Below are positions 58,221-64,000 of a DNA stretch of 64,000 bases, in pieces. The notes under the pieces are model-generated. The model made no database searches, was not told the DNA's origin, and saw only the letters and a list, made by a program, of their open reading frames with translations. The stretch spans positions 1 through 64,000 of the forward strand of contig JASAND010006899.1 in NCBI GenBank assembly GCA_030248195.1, given 5' to 3'. The first letter of the stretch is position 1; each line of letters begins with the position of its first letter. The DNA is from Trissonchulus latispiculum (lineage: Eukaryota; Nematoda; Enoplea; Enoplida; Ironidae). The translations under genes and the position numbers were made by a program.

Positions 58221-61200
58221 ATGTTTGTATACCTCAGCAAAAAGGTATGTTTCTTTTTGAATCTAATTCTCTTAAACATTATTAACTGCAGAATACTTTC
58301 GATAAATTAAATAGACATCTACTTTTTTTACAACACCTAATATTTATTATAGATATCGATTCCCAATAATATACAATTGAAAGCAATTTCATGGTGTCAA
58401 AAGGACGGCTATATAGCTTGCGGTGGGAACGATGGTCTTCTGAAAGTGCTAAAATTGGACAGCTCAGGTGGGTTCTTAGTAAATATGATATAATAAATTA
58501 TTTATTCTGTGTCAAGTGTGTTAATCCTCACCAACAAGGATCTTCAATAGTGATTCTTTTGGGTGTTTTGCTGGTTAAATCAAATTGAAACTTCTCCTGG
58601 CAATACAGCATCAACACCATCAGTGGGAGCCTGCATCAAAGGCGGTTTCCATTTGGGGCTGATTTTGATTATTTCTGGTAGTTGATTTTTTCTGCATAGA
58701 TCTTAATTTTGTGTACAATTTTATAAGAAAGAAATTTTGGATTTTCAAATTTCTGCTTTTTGAAACATCTTTCTGTCTGTTCTCTGCTATTTGACATGAG
58801 CAAAGTTGATATTTTGGTGCCAAAAATCCGTCATTTTCCGAAATCAGAGTATGACTTTTTCTTCTGGTGCGCAAGGCGAAATATTACTTAAGGTGGTACT
58901 TCCACTACCGGGGTAGACTTTGCTCAGAAACTGTAAACTGAAAACTTAATGAATCGGGTAAATATATTTTACATTTGTTCGTTATCATGTTCTGCATTAA
59001 ATGAACTGACTTGATACGCCGCGGTGACTGGCTTTGCTGTCTTTACAAGGGGAAATGCTTTGAATTTAAACATCTGCTTCAATTCTTTATGAATTCATTT
59101 AAAAGTTTGCATTCACGCTTTATAAATGTATGGGCTCAGGCCGTTTTCAGCTTTTTGTCAATGTTGATTTTCGGTTTTTAGCTTATTTTGAAGTATTGAA
59201 AATTTTATGTCTTGCCTACTATTGTGTTTCTCAAGAGATGAAGAAAATGGCTTAAGCCTAAGCGTATTCAGACATGACCCATCTGCAAGATTGGTCAACC
59301 ATGACGAAAAAATAAAAAACAAAGACTTTATGAATTCTCATTTTTTTCATTTTGGGAATTTACAATGCTTTCAGTTGCATAGTGTTTTCTGTTAAATAAT
59401 ACACATAAGTACCACAATAACATGCCCTAAAACCCAATAGATCTAATTTTCGGATAAACTGTTCCTTTTTACATTTAGTTACATTTGTTACTTTTGATAG
59501 ATACTTTGTACAATAGAAATATGCACATCATTTTAAAGAGCTTTTTGTGCTTTTTCACAAAACGGAGTCAAATTTATCAAGTAAAGCTCAGATAAAATTT
59601 CTAGTTTTTTGCGCACGCGCAAAGTCCTGAGGATGGTAACTAGCCAGGTTTGCACTCTTTGTCACTAAACTTTCGTGCAAAGATAGCCTGCCAATCAAAC
59701 TTGATTCTCCAAAAGTTTTGTCTAGATTGCTTCATCCATACCAAGATTATATAGAAAGTCCCGCTAGTTGTACTGCCACCTTAAACTTGCCAACTTTGCA
59801 CAGCACCTTAGAAGCCAATCATACGTGGCATGGCCATTTGCCAATTATTATTCCTAGACTATAGTTCATAGAAAGAGTGAACAATTTTTTTCCAATATTT
59901 TGTGGATATTCAGATGTGGGTAGATTGAGATTGTGGAGAATTCACTATGAAAGGTGGAGGCTTGCCATTGTAGAGATTTGGACTAAGTGGAATTGAACTA
60001 ATCTCTGAACAAACGATTTAACTAATTCACACTAGACTCGAAGAAATACAGGACCTGGAGTGTGTGCATGTCAGATTCTACCAACCAATTATTCTGACCA
60101 ACTACGAAAGAGAAAAACAAAACAATTAATTGTGCGAGTTTACTGAAAATTTCCAAACCTACCAAAATTACTGCAGCCAAAAATAAACTTAACACAATTT
60201 TAAATACAGGAGCCAAAACAAGGCATTCAAACCCAAAGAGCAGAGAATAGTGCACACCAAACAAAGGATTTCCAACACTGGACTGGCAACAAACAATGGC
60301 GCCCAACTAATAGAATCAATAAGGCGTGAACTTGACAAAGGGGCCCGACTATCCTCAACAACAGTTCAACCCAGCCCGACGTTGGGCGCTCAATTATGAA
60401 CTAAAGTGTGTATTAGCTTTAGCTATGTCCGGCCTTGAATTGTACACAACATTGTAATTTTCCATTGATTGTTCATGAATTTAGCATCACATTTTAACAA
60501 TTTTTAATCAGAAATGTCAAAAATTACTGAAACAAATCCACACAATTTAACAGATCACAGCTGTGTTATACACGTAATATCCAAAACAGTTTTATTGTAT
60601 TCACTGAAAGAAACATCTTAAGGGGGCGCTTGCACTACCGGGAATGGTTCTCCTGAGTTCATTTTTAAACCAATCCACGTCAAACTTTCAGCAATGGTAG
60701 CTGGCGTTAGATAATAGCAATATATAGAATTTGAAGAATCCAATGCTTGGCTTGCGACCTACACGAAAAGGATAAGTTTAAATTTTAAAAACGGTGTCAT
60801 TCATTAACGGCTGAATGAAATAAGTGCAAATTTTGCACAAATGTATAAATAAACCTAACGCAGGGGCAATTTTTTTAGTTTCTCGATTTATGCAATGTTG
60901 AGAATTTTATTCATGTTCAAAAATTTTGAATGTCAATATTTCACGGAATATCCGACTTATGCAAAAACTAAAAAATTGCACCTGAAAACCTGTGAAATAA
61001 ACGTACATGCAAAATGTGAGCAACTTTGGTTGAAGCATTAATGAGAAAATTAATTTTGAAAATTTCGCACTAATCGCTTCTACTTTGCGCATATATTTTG
61101 ATTTTAATAAGTTCTATAATGTATTGCATAAAATATAAAACAAATCCAACACAAAAGCATCATGATATATCCAGTAGAACTCATTTTCGAACGACTAGTT

Positions 61201-62856
61201 TTTACTTTGCCATATGAAATGAAAATGGTCAACGCAACTTTGCCATGTATTTAACTGCCTGTAACGTTTGATAGAAACCACGTACAGAAGAGATATGCAT
61301 ATCGTTGTAAAGCTCTTTTTATGCTCTTTTACCTGGTGCATTTGAATTTATCATACGAAGTTTTCGTCAAATTTCGATTTTTTAAGCCGTAATGGTAGCT
61401 AGCCAAACGCGTGGTCTCTGTTGCCGAAATTTTGTCTAAACATGCCCCACCATCAAAAGTAACTTCAGGTGGGAGTTCATTAAAACTGAGCAGTCGGTCC
61501 AAATTTTACATCTATAATCCCGATAATGTAGGAGCCACCTTAAGCAGCATTTTGATGTAAAGATGAGTTTCCAGCTCCAAACAATAGTGCTGGTATCTGC
61601 AAAAACAATCGATAACCGCAATAAGAATTTTTTGTCACTGAAAGGATACCGTTTCCTTTGCTATCTTGTTTTTCAGGTAAAGATGGTGCCAAAGGATTGG
61701 CTGCTCCAACGAATCTGTCAATTAATCAAAATTTGGAAGGGCACAGCGGTCAGTATTTTATCTGTCTGCCAAAGCAAGCGTGTACCTGAACTAGTCGTGT
61801 CCATTTTACTGGCGAATAACTCTTCCTGAACTCGAGTTCTGTAGAAGTGGTGTTTACGTTTTTATTTCATGCATTTGCTTTATCGCTTGTTAAGCTAATC
61901 CCTAATTATCGCTAATCCCTTGGTACCAATAAAAATAGATTTTGAACAATTCACAAGGCTGGAGACACAGGGCTTTAAATTTAGGTGACTCGTGGCGTGC
62001 TCAGAAGCATTTTATCTGGATTTCAAATGTTGACTTTTTAGTTAAAATAGAAATTTATCAATTACCCAAAGTATGAACGGTGTGCAGTAGCTATCACACG
62101 AAATACATTTTGTAATAATTGAAGCTGGCATAGAAAAGATTAATAAGCGTGATATGGAAGTTCAGCTGATGGCTCTGTGGTGAGATTCTTACATGACTGT
62201 CTTTGAACTTCGAAGCAGTTCACCTTAATCCGCTACATGTCACGACACTATTAGGAGAAGGTAGATTCGTTGTTCATGCCTCTGGCGTATGGTCTTTACC
62301 CTGCAGTTGAATCAGCTAGGTTGGATGTTATGGTGTGGGTCTACACTTTGTAGGCCAGAAATGCTCAGTGCTGGATGCACTCTGATTGGTCTTAAGAACA
62401 CGGAGAAGATGCAAGGAAACAAGCACAGGGAACATTGTAAACCTGATGTCAAAGTAAAAATGTAGTAATTTGACCATTCCAGGTTAGGGAGCGCATTACG
62501 CCAATTCCGTTTCGAAGATTAGCGGTGAACTACTGCGACTTGCATAATAGCATTATCAGCTGACCTTCCAAATCAGGCTTATCAATCATTCCTATGCTTG
62601 CTTTCCTTTCCTTAACGTGCACATGTATGACCGAGATGGGCATGGTGGTGGTCTATTATGCCTTGTAAACGATAGACTATGCAGTAGTCTACGCAAGACC
62701 CAACGGGTAGGCGGAAGTCAAACTAAAACATTAATTCTCTGTTGTGTGGGTTTAATGTTTTAGGCTGTGTGGAAGTGGTTGTGTGGAATGAGAAGCATCA
62801 GAAGCTGACAACAAGTGATCAATATGGTTTGATTATTGTGTGGATGATGCACAAAG
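58221..62856 (+). CDS. wdr35: WDR35 / IFT121, first four exons (continues beyond window)
   Basis: Exons 58221-58244, 58353-58467, 61677-61748 and 62764-62856 join in phase to give 101 N-terminal residues. They start MFVYLSKK then [49 protein letters not shown] and [20 protein letters not shown]. This is the start of the first WD40 propeller of IFT121, a core subunit of the intraflagellar transport A complex. IFT-A carries retrograde cargo and membrane proteins into cilia. The last exon ends at a GT donor in phase 1, and the next exon is not found before the window ends. A very short first coding exon is typical of this gene. Introns hold two TTAA elements. Confidence 0.93.
58888..59784. mobile_element. 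TTAA-flanked element, subfamily 3 (ACTACCGGGG)
   Basis: TTAAGGTGGTACTTCCACTACCGGGG at the left (58888) and the inverted terminus ending TGTACTGCCACCTTAA at the right. It is about 0.9 kb, non-coding and in WDR35 intron 2. Confidence 0.8.
60618..61543. mobile_element. TTAA-flanked element, subfamily 3, second copy
   Basis: TTAAGGGGGCGCTTGCACTACCGGG at the left and CCCGATAATGTAGGAGCCACCTTAA inverted at the right. It shares interior phrases with 58888-59784 (for example AGAGCTTTTTRTGCT). It lies in WDR35 intron 2. Confidence 0.8.
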
Positions 62857-63152
62857 GTAACCAAGACAATGGGAATAACTTCATTTACTGCTGAAAAATG
62901 TATTTCATCGTTTCGTTTGCGTGTGGCAACTGAAAGTTGTGGAATTGGTATTAAAATTGAAAGTACGTGTGTGTCCGCTGTAGGTTAAATTCTCTCGCCC
63001 CTCCGAAGAGTGTGTGACTAGCTCTTCAGCTCAGAAAACACTTTGAATTTTATTGGGTAAATTTACGGAAAAGACCAGAAAGTGCGGTATATACGTATTA
63101 GGGCGATCGCTTTTGCCCCCCCCCTTTCAGCGCAGTATCCCTGCCTCCTGCA

Positions 63153-63904
63153 CAGAGTTGGCTCCGGGTCCAAATTTTCGGACCCGGCCCGGACCCGGAC
63201 CCGTTAGGCCGGACCCGGACCCGCCCAGACCCGGATCCGGGTACCCGGTTCTAAAAAAACGAACCAGTTTGCATTTCAAACATTCACTACATTCTTAAAT
63301 TTCACTGCAGCCCAGTCGCGAATAAAACCTGTGATAAGCTTTAGGTTAACTTATTTTACCCCTAACGACAATTTTGTGTGCTAGGGCTAACAAAAGCAGT
63401 AGCAGTTTTGTGATAGTCTAGCCAGAGACAGTGTGAGACTGTCCTTCGGACAAATTACGAATGCTTTGGAGGAAAGAATGTGAACGCATTTTTCGTGGTT
63501 TGTATTTGAAAACAATGTCCTTGAGCTTGTTTACTAGATTAAGTTTTGCCGGCATTGCAAAACTTTATGCTAACCTATCAATTCGAGTTATCATATTTCT
63601 ACTTCCAATTCTAGTTACTACATATTGTGTTTCTAGCCCAGCAGAGCAGCATAGATCAGAAAGACCTCAGCTAGACAACTAAACATTGTATCTCAATGCC
63701 TAACACACCGGTTCCACCAACCTTTTATTAGAAATACAACAAATTGTAATGTTTTAACATCCCCAAATGTACCAAAATTCAGTTTTCTTCAGTATTTTGG
63801 ATCCGGACCCGGATTTGGACCCGCGGGTACCCGGACCCGCGGGTCCTAAAGCTGGACCCGGACCCGGCCCGGCCCGCGGGTACCCGGACCCGGCGCCAAC
63901 TCTG
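63153..63904. mobile_element. hAT-like element (CAGAGTTGGC) with CGGACCCGGACCC arrays
   Basis: The ends CAGAGTTGGCTCCGGGTCC and GGACCCGGCGCCAACTCTG have an exact 8-bp duplication CTCCTGCA (63145-63152, 63905-63912). Subterminal repeats are GGACCCGGACCCG and GCGGGTACCCG. It lies in the WDR35 intron after exon 4. Confidence 0.9.
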
Positions 63905-64000
63905 CTCCTGCACTTACCTGCCATCATACCAGGTTTCGTTGGTCTTCAAAACTTTAAATAAATTGTCGCGCTGTGTTTTTGTGATCGTCTCTTAATTTGT

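Overview
The window is repeat-rich nuclear DNA from an invertebrate metazoan. The evidence is spliceosomal GT-AG introns, a replication-type histone H2B with a 3' stem-loop, a NOVA-type splicing factor, a 14-3-3 protein, USP5, a small heat shock protein and the ciliary gene WDR35/IFT121. I cannot name the species. Most of the sequence is non-autonomous DNA transposons, many inserted inside one another. The gene models were built by reading exons, splice sites and codon phases directly; no alignment was run.

Layout: (1) 1-3300 holds a LINE reverse-transcriptase scrap and nested MITEs. (2) 3303-12988 (+) is a four-exon gene for a secreted endonuclease/exonuclease/phosphatase (EEP) family protein. 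A complete H2B gene lies on the opposite strand in its first intron. (3) 15574-18723 (-) is the 3' two thirds of a 14-3-3 gene, convergent with the EEP gene. (4) 18724-23302 is repeat territory with about 11 copies of a 149-bp satellite and a 720-bp foldback. (5) 23303-30297 (+) is USP5 from the end of its UBP zinc finger to the stop. The 14-3-3 and USP5 genes diverge from the repeat block and both lack their 5' exons. (6) 31112-35220 (+) is a complete four-exon small heat shock protein gene. (7) 36136-42727 is a nest of transposons inside transposons at least four levels deep. (8) 47404-51803 (-) is a complete four-exon NOVA-like gene with three KH domains. (9) 52000-57960 is a truncated hAT end, a tRNA-derived SINE split by a hAT insertion, and a diverged G/C-homopolymer-rich repeat array. 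(10) 58221 onward (+) is the first four exons of WDR35/IFT121 with an X-box-like RFX site just upstream; the gene runs off the right edge.

The genes are unrelated housekeeping or regulatory genes, not an operon-like system. The most unusual content is the transposon population. At least ten TTAA-flanked elements share the end TTAAGGKGS. About ten hAT-like elements have mostly exact 8-bp target duplications, and most carry their own short, usually palindromic, subterminal motif array. Three PIF/Harbinger-like elements are built from repeats of their own motif. No intact transposase is visible, so all appear to be moved in trans.
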